A stretch of 64,000 nt of DNA from Coptis chinensis. Its lineage: Eukaryota; Streptophyta; Magnoliopsida; Ranunculales; Ranunculaceae. Positions 23,586 to 35,280 of this stretch are shown here, piece after piece. The notes below the pieces were generated by a model. It was not told the DNA's origin. It ran no database searches and saw nothing but the letters and a program-made list of their open reading frames with translations. A program made the position numbers and the translations under genes. The stretch spans positions 55,755,001 to 55,819,000 of the forward strand of contig CM027380.1 in NCBI GenBank assembly GCA_015680905.1, given 5' to 3'. Every line of letters starts with the position of its first letter. The stretch's first letter is position 1.

Positions 23586-25103
23586 TGATAGGAAATTAAC
23601 CAGCCTAAATAAACAGGCTAATTAAATCATATTTTATTTATTCTAATACTCACAAGCGCACGAGGTCTATCGTAATAGGTGTGCAAGAACGAGGTTGATC
23701 CCACAGGGATTGCTGTTTAGAAAGAATTGAATACTAAAATATTACATATCCTAATTCAAACAATATTTGTTGATTTGAATTGATTACTACTAAAACTATT
23801 TTACTTACCTACGGTCTAAAACGGAACTAAACTAAATAATTGGGTTTCTATTACGTGGAGGGAATACTAGGACTATGGCTCCATCTTAAACCGTTATTTG
23901 TATTTGTATGATTAGATTCTCTATTTCAGTTTTTATACGAGCAGCATTGGCAATGAGTATTAACTGCCGTCTCGATGATATGAACGTGGTAACTCTTAAT
24001 CGATAAGTATCTTCTAACGGTTCAACACTAAGGTCAGGGTCACATAAATATTCGTCTTCTTACAGCACGAATAGTACACAACCTGGACTTAAACAGTAAA
24101 AACGTGTTTAAATAATAACAAAAGTGACCAAACAATATCGCATGCATCACATACCATATGAAAGACTAAACCTTTTGTTAATTAGTCATGAACAGTGAAG
24201 AATTTATATAAAAATGAAGCATACTGAAAATAAGATAACCAATCTCAAACACAAACAACCTATTCCAGACTTCATCTGTCCTAGCTTGGAACTTAGTTAC
24301 ACATTATATATATAACAGTGAAAGTAAAAGTAAAATAGCCCATAAAACAAAACCGAAATCCTGCCGTAAAGGTTTCCCTTCTTTTCCACTTCCTTTGTGT
24401 CAACAGTTTCGTCCACAGCTTCCAAACTTCAGTCCCTACAGCTAAAAACCCCTTTTTCTATTTGAGACTCTCCACCTCTCCTCCTTTCCCCCCGTTCTAA
24501 ATAAAGGAGCTGCTGTTTTTTGGGTCCTCTTTCCTATTCGCGAGAATCAATTTGAGAAGGAAACTCAAGATTTGATTCGGTGGTTATGGGCTTTTAGTCT
24601 CTCGGTTGTTTAATTGTTTGGTTCGATTTGTATCGATTTGTATCGGCGGGATTTGAGGGATTGTTTGCTGTTCTTATGGAATGAATTTGGAGAAGGTAAA
24701 ATGGGTTCCTACGGTGCTTCTCGGCTAGACAAGAAATGGTGTGACCAGTAATTAGTGGGTACGGGCTTTTTAGTGTGTGTATATGGACTGCTCTAAGGAA
24801 ATGGGCTCATAAAGGTTCATGGATCAAAACTAAAGTTTAGGCTTAAATTTAAAACATCCACCCTTTGCTGGTCACGGCTCTACTTCACTTCACTATTACT
24901 AAGGCCCAACTAAGGGTGGCCCATCCTTCTACTGCTTCAACATATGTATTCAGTGAACAATTTACGCTTTTACCACACTTTCATATATTATTTCAATTTC
25001 CTGCAAAATCACCGAAAATGCACTAATTTAATCAAACAAATAAAATAAACGGACTAACTAATATAAAATTGGGCGTAAATATGTAACATTTACGTACTTA
25101 TCA
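23586..25103 (-). repeat. 5' LTR of element C
   Basis: 1518 bp, TGATAGGAAATT to ACTTATCA on the plus strand. It aligns with 13417-14934 end to end without net length change. The PBS beside it makes it the 5' LTR on the minus strand. Confidence 0.95.
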
Positions 25104-25108
25104 AATGG
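25104..25108. repeat. Target site duplication of element C, right copy
   Basis: AATGG, matching 13412-13416. The bases that follow (TTTACCTCACCATTG) repeat a 26-bp sequence also present just left of the element. Confidence 0.9.
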
Positions 25109-25133
25109 TTTACCTCACCATTGTTAAGGGGTT

Positions 25134-25290
25134 AAAAATCATTTCATTAAGCTGCTTCGTAGAAAATCTTGGTGTTTGATTCTGTTTGGAGGTGTATTCC
25201 ATGTTATTTATTTATGGAAAGACCCATAACTCTTTAGGTTGTTGATATATGGAAAACTGCATGGTATTATATATATACAGTTATTTGTTA
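25134..25290 (+). pseudogene. Tail of the post-protease ORF of element G
   Basis: Matches the end of the ORF at 57118-57909 in E: basic stretch RKSWCLI, then YLW--P-LFRLLIY. Only about 50 codons remain, with a stop inside. The role of this basic tail is unknown. Confidence 0.6.
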
Positions 25291-26350
25291 AAGTCTTGAG
25301 TATCTGACTATAAAAGACTCATTTTGTGTTTGGTGTACTTCCTTTCACTTCCATATATTGGAACGTGCACCATTCAGGTAACCGGGCCCTCCGTATGGAG
25401 TGTGTGGTTGTAAGTATCGGATCCTAAGTCCACGGTTAACATAATTCACGTTTTCCACTCTTACATGTTTTCTCGATTTTTGAGTCATGTTTCTCTATGG
25501 TGTAAATTATGCATTTATTGTTTTATTGTTTTTCTTCTATTAAATCTTATTCATAAAAAGTAAAAATATTAAATCCATAAAAATAGTAATCTAGGGAGTT
25601 TCGGGAATCTGACTTTAAAAGACCCAAGTTTAAAACAAATTTCCTAATCTTCGTTGCCAAAAATTTGTTTTGGGGTGGGGTGTTGGATTTCCGTCCTTGT
25701 TTGCTAAACTTTCCATTGTTGTTACTTAGGCCGTTTAATCGTAATTTGATTCGGGTTGACATTGCCTATGAATTTAGATTTCATTTGTACTCATAACTTA
25801 TGTCATTCACGCATTTCGAGGCATTTACCACCTTTCTATATGTCATCCGTGGTTAGATTAGAATGTGGTATGGATCATTGGATTGGAAATTCTCTCCTGA
25901 TCGTTTTCATACCTCATTCGTAAAAATCGAACCGGTAACGAGTCGAGAATTCCAATTTTAATTTTTGCGCTCATGAGGACAAAATGGGCATTTCCAAATT
26001 TTATTGGGCTTGGGCCCAAGTCAACAGTACAACCCAAGAACACATCGCGTTCTTCTTCTTCTTCCTCACTCCATATTCCGCCATTACCAAATTTTAAACC
26101 CTAAACAAAAAAAAAAAAAAATAGAAAACCTAAACAACACCATGCCAAACTAGTTTCACCCACTACAAAACTTCTCCAAAACATCCCTACCACCATTCCC
26201 AACCTTTTGAACCAACGAAAATAAACAAAAAATCACCAAACTATAAACATAATTGAACCACCACCGCGCCTACTCCCATATATATTAGTGAGTTTGCTCA
26301 AACTCGTCTCCTCCACCTTATTCAAACCCACAAATCGTTTCAAAAGTTCA
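25291..26350 (+). other. Gag-to-ORFx spacer of element G
   Basis: No gene. It shares with E and F the GGGCCCTCC--ATGGAG block (25387-25402; lost in F), a polypurine-like GTTTTGGGGTGGGG at 25667-25680 and the leader before ORFx. A TATATAT run at 26278-26285 is not conserved in E or F. Confidence 0.7.
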
Positions 26351-27553
26351 ATGGCGCTAAGATGAAGAATTTTGGCGGAACAAGCTTTTACTGCAGCCCG
26401 CTTTACGCCATTTTTTCGTGATGAGATGATTAGGAGGGATTGGAATAGGTTGTGGTATTCGACAGATGATTTCTACCACGCTGATTTGGTCGAACAATTA
26501 TATAAGAAGAGAGAGTTAGACGGTCAGAGAATTTTTGTGAAGGTGGCTGGGACGAGGAGAGAAGTATCGAGAGAGTTGTTGGTTGAGATTTTAGGCATTA
26601 CGCCTGAATGCCACCTAGAAGCCACGTTGCAGGAATCTTAGTATACGGGAGTTCCTATATTGATGAAAGACACTGTCATGGAGGGTCAGTACAATTCGAA
26701 TTCTCATTGTGTTCGACAATCAGCTCTGCGAACCAACCAATTGGTTGTAGCTCAGTGGATTGGTAGGAATGTCACGGGAAAAGAGAAGGTCAGTGACATC
26801 AGCTTGAACTGTCTTCACATTCTTTGGATATTGCAGGAGAAGAGGTATAACTTCTGCATCCTCGAGTTTATTTTAACTATGATTAGAGGCATTGGAAAGA
26901 GTGTCGCACCCTTTCCGGTATTGATCACTACGATCGTGCTGTCTTTTAGAGCTAATACAAAATTTGTTCGTATTATGCTAAAATTGCATTAAAATGCAAG
27001 TATTTATACGGAGTGTATCCAAAAGACTTGGAAGTTGCCGGAGGATAGGGTGGTTGATACGGATGAGGAAATGGAGGATATGACATGTTTGGATGAAGAT
27101 GCCTTGGAGAGGTGTACTTTTGATTTAGAATGCATGTCAGTACTGCATACTAGCTTGTGTTGCGTTTATGGTATTTGTGAAGATGTACGGGATAGGCAAA
27201 TTATAATTCGAAATAAACAAAAGAACCTTTGACGAGTTTTGAAATGCTCGACAAAGGTCAGGAGGATCTCTTGTGTAACATGGAGACTCTCGTTTAGCGT
27301 CAAAATGTGCATCATACAGAGATGAAGGCAGAAATGGAAGCACAACGCCTGTTCCGAGTAGAGATTCTATGACGCATGCCACCCCTGGGGGGTTCTATTT
27401 CAGATGAGTCTGAGAGGCATGAGTGTCGTCGCCAAAGGACGGATGGCTCGGGCCCTTCTTCATCTCAGGCCCCATCTTCATCCCAAGCCCAATCTCCATC
27501 TCAGGTCCATCTTCATCACGTGGCTAGTTATTTAGAAAAAATTGTTGTTTTGA
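26351..27553 (+). pseudogene. ORFx (Athila ORF-1-type env-position gene) of element G
   Basis: ATG at 26351 is placed as in F (39234), but codon 5 is TGA. The body reads ARFTPFFRDEMIRRDWNRLWYS, DLVEQLYKKRELDG, RREVSRELLVEILGI, VSDISLNCLHILWIL and IRGIGKSVAPFPVLIT. Further stops fall at about 26640, 26990 and 27230, and a frameshift before 27376. The C-terminus is Ser/Gln-rich after ERHECRRQRTDG. Full length in relatives is about 370 residues. I see no signal peptide or clear membrane segment; function unknown. Confidence 0.75.
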
Positions 27554-27817
27554 TGTTAGTTAGTTATTTTATTGTTTTTATTAGTTCAGATGTTAATTAT
27601 GAATTTAGTAGTTAAATTTGAATTCGGTAGTTAATTATATTTGAATTTGAATTTTAATATAATTTGGTTATTTTCAAATTATGCGTTGATTTTAGTGTCA
27701 ATCCCACCTTCCCAAATTGTTTGGGGGTGGTATTATTTCTTTTAGCATGGTTTTTTATATGATACAAAATTTATTATGTAATTTTGCGATGATTGTTGGG
27801 AATGTTGCCGTTAGTGG
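27554..27817 (+). other. Post-ORFx spacer with polypurine-like motif, element G
   Basis: No gene. GTTTGGGGGTGG stands at 27719-27730 after CCCACCTTCCCAAATT; F and E have the same arrangement after ORFx. The last five bases, AGTGG (27813-27817), are the target duplication of the solo LTR. Confidence 0.75.
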
Positions 27818-29321
27818 TGATAAGCACCCAAAACTGTAATATGAAACCCCATTGAGACATATAAATTTGGTTAATTATGTATTTAATAATCATGAAATAA
27901 ATATATTTTCGAACTTTTGCAGGTATTCGCAGTAACCATGAAAATATTGGTTAAACCTGCATTAAAGCACGGGGAACAACGTATATATGAATTCTTCCAA
28001 ATCAGCCATGTAAAGCCCAACAAATCCGCACAGAAACATCAAACTTCTGAAGCTCTTACCTCTTGAACCAAGACTCCGAATGCGACAAGTGAGCTGGCTC
28101 AGACAATCAGGGCGATGAACTCTACGTATAGGCGGGAAGTTGTAAAATTGCCAAAAGATCGGACCGCCGCTGGAGTGCACGTGGACCCACTATACGATCT
28201 TGCAAGATTTGATGAGTCATCAATCATGGAGCATGTCAAGACAAAAATGCCAAATTATTGGTGCAAAGTTGACACCTTGCATGTAATTAATTAGATTAGG
28301 TGTTAATAGTGAAAAAAAAGGTAAGGTGTCACTTTGTTTTAATGTGGTGGATAAAAATGAAGTAAATGTGGTTTGGTGTTTCACGTGGGAGGAAATGAGA
28401 TTTCTCTCAAATGGAGAAGAAAACAAAACAAGGGGGGGACAATCCATTTACTCCATTGACTTCTTTTCCTTTACCATGTATTATTTTAGTTCCTTAGCTT
28501 TAGTTTTTATTTTAGTTTTTAGTTTTGGTAGAAAGCTTGTAATAGTTTTAATGGAGGTAACCTTGTGTTCTTCTAGTTAAAAACAAAATCTAAATGCAAG
28601 TGAGTTCATCTATATATTTTCTTCTTCTTTTAGTTCTCTCTCTTTTTACATTCCACATTTATTTTAGTTTTAGCCTAAGGATCATGAGCTAAACCTTCCC
28701 TTTGTGGGGAGTTAATAACACTCATGTGAGGGAAAAGTCTTGTTATTTGGTTTAGTAAGTGTTAGGAAGAACAACTAGGCCTACATCCTATCCCAAAATG
28801 ATAGTTGGTGTAAAGTCTAGTTAGGGATCAAGTGATGAGCTTAGAGATAAGTCATTGCTTGGTTCCACATGCTAGCATGTATGAGCTTAGAGATGAGTCA
28901 TATTTGTTAGGGATCAAGTTTTCTTTTAGTAGAACTTGTCTATGAGTTCTAGGAAGATTTTAATGCACTTACTAAAATCAAATAACAAAAGTAATCTTCA
29001 CATGAGGAGAATTAACTCTCCACTTTTGTTTTAGTAAAATTTTATTGTGTCTTAGTTGCATGATTTCGTAACTTAATGTTTTTAATTTTTGTGTAGTAAA
29101 GAAACCAAATATTTAGTATTAATATAATCATATTTAAACTTACTCACTAGTTCTCTAAAAGAGTAAAAACCAAGTTGTAAGTGGTCCTAGAATTTAGGTT
29201 GGTTCGAATCCTTACTCCAAACTATATGAACACGAAGATCGTGAGTAAGGAAAATCTTTGAATTCGCACTTTCGCCAAAGAAGAGATTCAAATCTCTAAC
29301 GTAGCAAAAAGGCAAATATCA
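27818..29321 (+). mobile_element. Solo LTR of family 2, with target duplication
   Basis: 1504 bp from TGATAAGCACCC to AAATATCA, flanked by AGTGG on both sides (27813-27817 and 29322-29326). No PBS follows and no PPT precedes. When it is removed, the flanks rejoin as in F around 40590 (TTGCCG...GGCATGGCTATGA). It therefore arose by LTR-LTR recombination of an element that inserted into G. Start and first 130 bp match the LTR of element A. Open frames inside have no recognisable domain. Confidence 0.93.
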
Positions 29322-29531
29322 AGTGGCATGGCTATGAATAGATGTTGTGGTAGGATGAAATCTCAATGAGTTAGGCAGTTACTATCCTAAATTCAACCTA
29401 AAAGATATTAGGTTTGTTTTAGAATAAAGAATATGGGTTGTTTCCGTTTTAGGATTTAAAACTATTTTGTTTCCGGCAATTGTCTTAAAGCTTTTTGGCA
29501 ACTTGCCGATTCATTTTGGAAACCCAAACCC

Positions 29532-29539
29532 TATATAAA
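29532..29539 (+). promoter_or_regulatory. Candidate internal TATA box before ORFy, element G
   Basis: CCCTATATAAACTTCCTTCATTC is found here and, with the same neighbours, in F (40801) and E (60687). It stands 470 bp before the ORFy ATG. A TATATAAA followed by a pyrimidine-rich CA-containing leader is typical of a plant core promoter. Activity is inferred only. Confidence 0.55.
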
Positions 29540-29639
29540 CTTCCTTCATTCTCCACACAAAACCTACATATCTCACTTCCATCTCTCACCTTTCACTCCC
29601 AAATTTTTCCTTTTTTCTTTTTCACTTCAGCACTTAAGC

Positions 29640-29935
29640 TGCACAGAGCGCGCCTGCGCCTCAGTTGAGCGCCACCTGGACTTGCCCACCTATAACTCGA
29701 AATTCACCTGAGCGCGACCTGCGCCCATCCTAGGCAAAAAGTGAGCGTGCCCTGCGCCTAACCGCCTGTTCCTCAATTTAGACCTAAGCGCACCCCACGC
29801 CTTCACAAGACCAAATTTGAGCGCGACCCGCACCTAAGTGCCTAACTGCCTGTTCCTCAATTTAGACCAGAGCGCACCTTGCGCCCTACCCAGGCTAAAT
29901 TTGAGTGCCACCCGCTCTTTAACATCTGTAGGCAT
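29640..29935 (+). repeat. GC-rich repeats in the ORFy leader of element G
   Basis: Imperfect units of about 75 bp built on GAGCGC-CC-GCGCC blocks separated by A/T-rich parts such as CCTGTTCCTCAATTTAGACC. They resemble the repeats before gag in B and F. F has the same array at 40905-41210. Confidence 0.8.
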
Positions 29936-30002
29936 GAAAAAATTCCGATTTTTGTGGACTGTTCCAGGATCGGTTACAGCTGTTCTAGAGAGTAGTCTGG
30001 TG

Positions 30003-30923
30003 ATGACATCCCCTCGTATCATATCGAAGCAGTCTTTTGAAGACTTGTTCCAAAGTGAAACCTATGGTGCGTGGTTTCGCGAAGTAATCATACAAGCAGG
30101 ATGGCAATTTTTAATGGTAAGTTCTGATGAACTTTACTTTCCTGCACTTACCTCGTATTTTTATGACCATTGTAAATTCTTTTATCTGATGGATGGAGAA
30201 CACGTGTTCTCTATCAACATTGATGACGAAACAATGGAAATAACCAAGTTCTTGTTGGCTTTTGTTGTTGAGCTTCCTATGCCTGCTGAGATTCAAGACC
30301 CATGGGGCTATATAGTTGATAATTTATCTGCCTACAACTATGCGCTTTTGCATGGGAATTATGGGGTCGACATTTTCCGTATAAAGGACCAAGGGACATA
30401 TAACATAGCCCTTGGTAGCTTGTCCCTTAACGTGGGCACGGTCATGTTTTTTATCATGCTAAACAAATTAGGGGAGTGGCATTTTTCTTCTGCGAATGAC
30501 GCCACTTGCAACATTTTCCTTGCTCTAGCTGAGGGACGCCTGCTGTATGACCTTCCCAAGACATTAATGTCTAGTTTAGCACGAGCCCAGAGTATGAGGC
30601 ATAAGTACCTTCTTATGCCTGTTTTAGTTTGCAGTATTATGCTATGTTTCTTCCCTATTTTTTGTGTCCATTTCACGGATTGGTTTGGGGTCGACATTCT
30701 GAGACCCAACAATTGTATTATTCTATCTTTTCGTGCTATGACTTGGCCGGGATGGCAGGTGCAACCTTATTGGGTTGCCTCCTACACCCCATCCGACTAA
30801 GTGGCGCTAAACATGTTAGCGATGCTAGATGATAAATGGCGTGAAGCTTGGCAAGTTACCATGGCGTGGCAGGATGCGAATGAACCTCATTTCTTTATCG
30901 AAGAGGATGAGGATGACGCTTAA
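30003..30923 (+). pseudogene. ORFy (second env-position gene) of element G
   Basis: ATG at 30003 (MTSPR) matches the starts in E (60945) and F (41269). The frame is also open upstream to 29838, but that extension is not conserved. 306 codons with one nonsense codon (TAA at about 30799, Gln in F) and no frameshift, the best-kept ORFy here. Blocks: EDLFQ, TYGAWFRE, GW-FLMV, YFYDHCKFF, YNIALGSLSLNVGTVMFFIMLN, ALAEGR, SMRHKYLLMPVL, MTWPGWQVQP, MAWQDANEPHFF, acidic end. The first 90 residues echo ORFx. Function unknown. Confidence 0.78.
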
Positions 30924-31740
30924 ATGTGGGAGACAATGTAAGTTTTTAGTTTCAGTTAGTGTCTGCTTATGTCCGAAGCAATTTACTTCTTCTAACCACA
31001 TAATGAGTGGAACTCCTATAGAGTTACGTCAGTTTTTATTTTTCTATATTAGTATGTTTTAACCTTGTTTTGTAGATGTTCCAGAATTTCACGCATTTCC
31101 ATGGTATTTTTTCAATCATTTTTATTTAAATACTTTGAGGACAAAGCATGCTTCTTGTTTGGGGGTGGCATAGAAACACATGTAATTAAGGTATCTGTTA
31201 GGATATAGATATGTACAATATGCACTTGTTTTCTAGTAAAAATTCAAATATTTCAAAAATATAAATAAAAAGTTTATGTTATACACTTCGGAATATTTGT
31301 ATTGTTTTCTTTCTCTAAGCTCTCAATAATCTAGAAGTCTCGCGTAGCTTTTCCATGAGAATAGTTTTTAGAAACTTAGGTTAATATGTACGTAATAATC
31401 TCTGCATCTATCTATAACTATATTACATGAGTGTCTATGATTGTTTGGCAGTAAGTTTCTGAAATCTACGCTAGAGTACTTATTCTTCAAATCCTGTGAG
31501 AATATAGCCTAAAGCCTTATATGAGTGAAACATTTGAGAAATGACAAAAGGGAGAAGTAAAATCCATATAGAGAAATCACACATCCACTTGCTTGATCAC
31601 TATACCATATCCTAAGTGAGAATTTAGGCCCTCTTTTGATCGATATAGCCAGAAATTCAAACCTATGAATTATTTTCCACTAGTCGCTCCTTTAAGCCTT
31701 TCTTTAGCCTTTCATAAACCGCAAATCCTTTAACCTATTA

Positions 31741-31772
<32 letters not shown>

Positions 31773-32732
31773 CCAACCCATTCTTTGAATGAGTCTGAGA
31801 ATAGAAATGAAGAATAGAAAAGAGAAAGACCTTTGAAATCAAGAATTTGTTAGTCGCTTCAAATAAGAAACGGAAGTTTCCATCCAAATAAAAAAAATAA
31901 ATAAAAAAATAAAAGAAAATAAAGAGTTAGAACTCCAAAAATAGAATCAAAGGAGTCAAAAACCAAAGAAAAAGAAAAAAATATGGCTAAGGATGGAAGC
32001 AAAGTGTAGAAGCAAAAGTAAAGAACAAGGTTTTCTCTAGTTTCATAATATGAAGACTCTATTATCTCAGACTTGTCCTTTTTGAATATCCATTTCCTTC
32101 CTTCTTAAACCATCTCTTAATCCCCGCAACACCTAATAAAGATCTCTAGCTCAATTAGGAATAGGTTAGTATGATAGTAAGTGTCAGATGTGTTTGATCG
32201 ACTCCGGTTTCCTTGTGTGTCATTGAGATTGTAAGGTAAAGTGTACCCACTACACTGGAGTAGCGAAACTTGAGTGGAAAAATCAGAGTGGTTTTTGTCT
32301 TGACATTTATGTGAGGACCTACTTAAGGACGCTATTCCGAGTTTTCAGAAATGGACCTGCTAGTGCATTTCATAGTATTACTCATTGTATATATGTTTAT
32401 TCGTAGATGATTGATTATTATGCATATATTAGTTTAGGTTTCGACTTGATTATTCTGTATTCATTGCTAGTGAGATGTATATATAATTGAGGCATAAATA
32501 AGGAAACAATAGTTTTATTTCTTAGTCGTGGTAGTATAGATGAAGTTTGTAAGTACCTACACTGGAAAACTCTCACGAGGATATAACTCGTCCACTAGGG
32601 AATTCCTAGTGGTTTAAGGCCTTGTTGCATATGGTCAATGCAATCGCACTCGGCGACACGAGAGTAGTTAAAACTCCATTTTTTGTCACTTATTCTAATT
32701 TCTCATATTTTCTTGAGGACAAGCAAAATGCT
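30924..32732 (+). other. 3' untranslated region of element G
   Basis: About 1.8 kb without a gene, conserved in F (42174-43960), E (61879-63668), D and C. It has GAGGACAAAGCATGCTTCTT followed by the polypurine-like GTTTGGGGGTGG at 31157-31168, then A-rich stretches. A 30-base poly(A) run is at 31742-31771. Confidence 0.8.
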
Positions 32733-32746
32733 GTTTGGGGGTGGTT
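32733..32746 (+). other. Polypurine tract of element G
   Basis: GTTTGGGGGTGGTT directly before the 3' LTR, preceded by TTGAGGACAAGCAAAATGCT. The same order stands before the LTR in E and D. Confidence 0.88.
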
Positions 32747-34231
32747 TGATAAGAGCCCAAAACTGTAGTTTTAACCCCCTAACAATAATACTTTTAGACC
32801 AATTATGCGAGTAATAAATAATAGTTAATACTGATTACGTGCTTTTATGTATTTCAGGCATTGGAGTCAATTATATGCAGAAATGTGTCACTTTGGCGAG
32901 ATAAAGGAGCAAGGGTTGGTTGCTAAGAAGTTTTGTGATTAAAGGCCAAGATTCAAGGAGAAAAAACCTTTAAAAAGCTCGGTCAAAGCTGAAAAGTCAA
33001 AGTCAATGCGGGCAGAAACAACGCACAAAAGTCAGCAAAACTTCCGGAAGCCATATCTTTGGACTCAAACCTCGGAATTGGGCCTACCTTATGTCAAAAC
33101 GACCAGCTCGGAAAGAGATTTTCAATAGTCTAAGATTTGATCAAATCAGAGTAGCAAAAATGGACGAAAAACTGCTGATATCAAATCCATCTGAAAAGAG
33201 CTCTGTAGACTGAAGAAATTGGGATTTGGGCTCGATTTTCCGGCCCAAAACATGGCTCCTCAACCGATGCACAAAAATGTGGATCTGGTCTCCTCTATTT
33301 CAACACACAAGACTTAACTCTTGAGCAATCTAGTTTTTAGGTAGCCATTAGTGAATACTTTTAGATCTAGATTTAGACTCCATTAATTAATTAGTTTTCA
33401 CTATCTTGTTTTAATTTAGTTATTGAATCAATTTTTTTTTCTTCATTAGATCAATAAAGTTAGTTAGTTCTTCATAATATAGTTTAATTTTCCATTAATT
33501 ATTTAGTTTCAGTTCATAGATTTAGTTATTTGTCATTACTAGTTTCAATTACTTCTTCCATGATTAGATTTCCATTTGAATTCAAATAAGCAAATTTAGA
33601 ATCTTTATATCATATCTTGTTTAAATTCAATTGGAAATGATAGTTTAATGACTCTAGGCTAAACCTCCATTAGAGGGGTTTGAGGAAGCCTTGATGAAAG
33701 CTTGATTGTTGTTAGCGTAGAATAGTTTTCCATTCCAATCTAGAAAGTAATTAGTTCACCGTTAGAATGGGGTTGATTGCTTCACATACTAGTTGTTAGT
33801 TGGTAGAGATTACCATGAACAATTAGGAATTAGGAACACCTAATTGCTATGTGAAAGTATTGCAATTCGGATTATGACGAATCTTCGCTAGTTAATTAAG
33901 TCGATTTAAGGTGGAATCAATCCCCCTAATTCCTTATCATATAGTCAAATTAGTATTTGAATTCCATCATTTTGTTAGTTGCATATTGTTTTCTAGTTCC
34001 CATCGTAGTATAATTCCATCATACTCTCATTAACTTTGGATAGACCAATAATCTTAGAAAACGTTAATACTAAAGAACTAGGAGTGGAACAAATCTTCTA
34101 CTCTAACTCTATTGTGATAGCATTCGAGAGTAGTAAACTTTGATAAATTCTAAGCGTAAAATAGCTTTAGTTTTACTTGTGTTTGAGTCTCGTTCTTATT
34201 TGTAGGTAAAACTATCATTTTATATTTATCA
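32747..34231 (+). repeat. 3' LTR of element G (family 1)
   Basis: 1485 bp, TGATAAGAGCCCAAAACTG to TATTTATCA. No PBS follows. Similar LTRs are at 46768, 48841 (minus), 52632 and 63683. Confidence 0.93.
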
Positions 34232-34328
34232 AATAAATAAGTTGCTTCACCATTGGGTAGCTATCAATTACCTCAAACCGGATATGGTTAAAACTATCAT
34301 ACTCTCATTGACTCCATTAGAGAAGATT
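34232..34328. other. Filler between two LTRs
   Basis: About 97 bp between the G LTR and the truncated F LTR, with no recognisable gene. It includes a patch, ACTATCATACTCTCATTGACT, also seen inside the LTRs. Confidence 0.5.
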
Positions 34329-35130
34329 TCTAGATCTAGCTTTAGACTCTATTAATTTGTTCAATAGCTTGTTTTAGATCTAGTTTTATTTCATTCAGTT
34401 AATTAGTTTTTCAATTAGATTATGATTGAAATTTCATTCATTAATTCATTCAATTAGTTTTTCAATTGAATTTAAATAAGCAAATTTAGAATCTTTATAT
34501 CATGTCTTGTTTAAATTCAATTGGAAATGATAGTTTAATGACTCTAGGCTAAACTTCCATTAGAGGGGTTTGAGGAAGCCTTGATGAAAGCTTGATTGTT
34601 GTTGGCGTAGAATAGTCGTAATTTTCCATTCCAATCTATAAAGTAATTAGTTCACCATGAGAATGGGTTTGATTGCTTCACATGCTAGATGTTAGTTGGT
34701 AGAGATTACCATGAACAACTAGGGATTAGGAAAGAACCAATTGTTATGGGAAATCATTGCAATTCAGATTACGACAAATCTTCGCTAGTTAATTAAGTCA
34801 AGTTAAGGTGGAATCAATCCCCCCTAATTCCTTATCATAGTATCAATTTAGCATTTTGTAGTTAAATTATCATATCTTGTTAGTATAATTTGCATCGTAG
34901 TATAAATTCCATCATACTCTCATTAACTTTGGTAGACCGATATTCTTAGAAAATGCAAATTCTAAAGAACTATGAGTGGAACAGATCTTCTACTCTAACT
35001 CTATTGCGATAGCATTTGAGAGTAGAAAAACTTTGATAAATATGAAGCACACAAAGTTTAGTTTTAGTTTTACTTGCGTTTGAGTCTCGTTACTTATTCG
35101 TATGTAAAACTATCATTTTACGGGTTAACA
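34329..35130 (+). repeat. Truncated 5' LTR of element F
   Basis: Only the last 800 bp or so of a family 1 LTR, beginning near TTTCTAGATCTAGC and ending GGGTTAACA, two bases before the PBS. The upstream promoter half is missing. Confidence 0.85.
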
Positions 35131-35132
35131 AA

Positions 35133-35150
35133 TGGCGTCGCTGCCATCTT
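35133..35150 (+). other. Primer binding site of element F (tRNA-Asp-like)
   Basis: TGGCGTCGCTGCCATCTT after LTR end plus AA. The first 13 bases match the tRNA-Asp complement with two differences. Confidence 0.82.
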
Positions 35151-35280
35151 AGTTCCTTTAGTATTGTTTTCGGTAGTATTGTTATCTTTTCAAAGTCCCA
35201 TTAAACCCACCAACCCTTGTTTGATTCTAACTGTGGTTGTTTGTTTCAGAATAGAATTTTTCCTCACAAGAATACATGGA

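Larger units (their letters stand above)
13417..25103 (-). mobile_element. Element C: complete Athila-lineage retrotransposon, family 3
   Basis: An 11.7-kb element on the minus strand with two 1518-bp LTRs, AATGG target duplication, tRNA-Asp-like PBS beside the right LTR and polypurine tract beside the left. Order of transcription: leader, gag, protease, RT, RNase H, integrase, then about 2.5 kb without an env-like ORF. The LTRs are roughly 95-97% identical by eye, so insertion is fairly recent, yet the gag-pol frame already holds several stops and frameshifts. It sits at the junction of B (minus) and G (plus). Confidence 0.95.
25134..34231 (+). mobile_element. Element G: 3' part of a family 1 element
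   Basis: Plus-strand order: tail of the gag-side ORF, spacer, ORFx, a nested solo LTR, ORFy, 3' UTR, PPT and 3' LTR. The 5' LTR, PBS, gag and protease are missing, lost at the junction where element C now sits. No polymerase gene lies between the gag tail and ORFx, the same layout as in E and F. Confidence 0.88.

Noticed and set aside
13411-25133. TGATAA...TTATCA ends of element C as inverted repeats of a DNA transposon
   Set aside because: PBS, PPT and gag-pol show that it is an LTR retrotransposon; the short inverted ends are normal LTR termini.
31742-31771. Poly(A) run as the tail of a LINE, SINE or processed pseudogene
   Set aside because: It lies inside the conserved 3' UTR of G; F and E have A-rich sequence there too, and no target duplication is seen.
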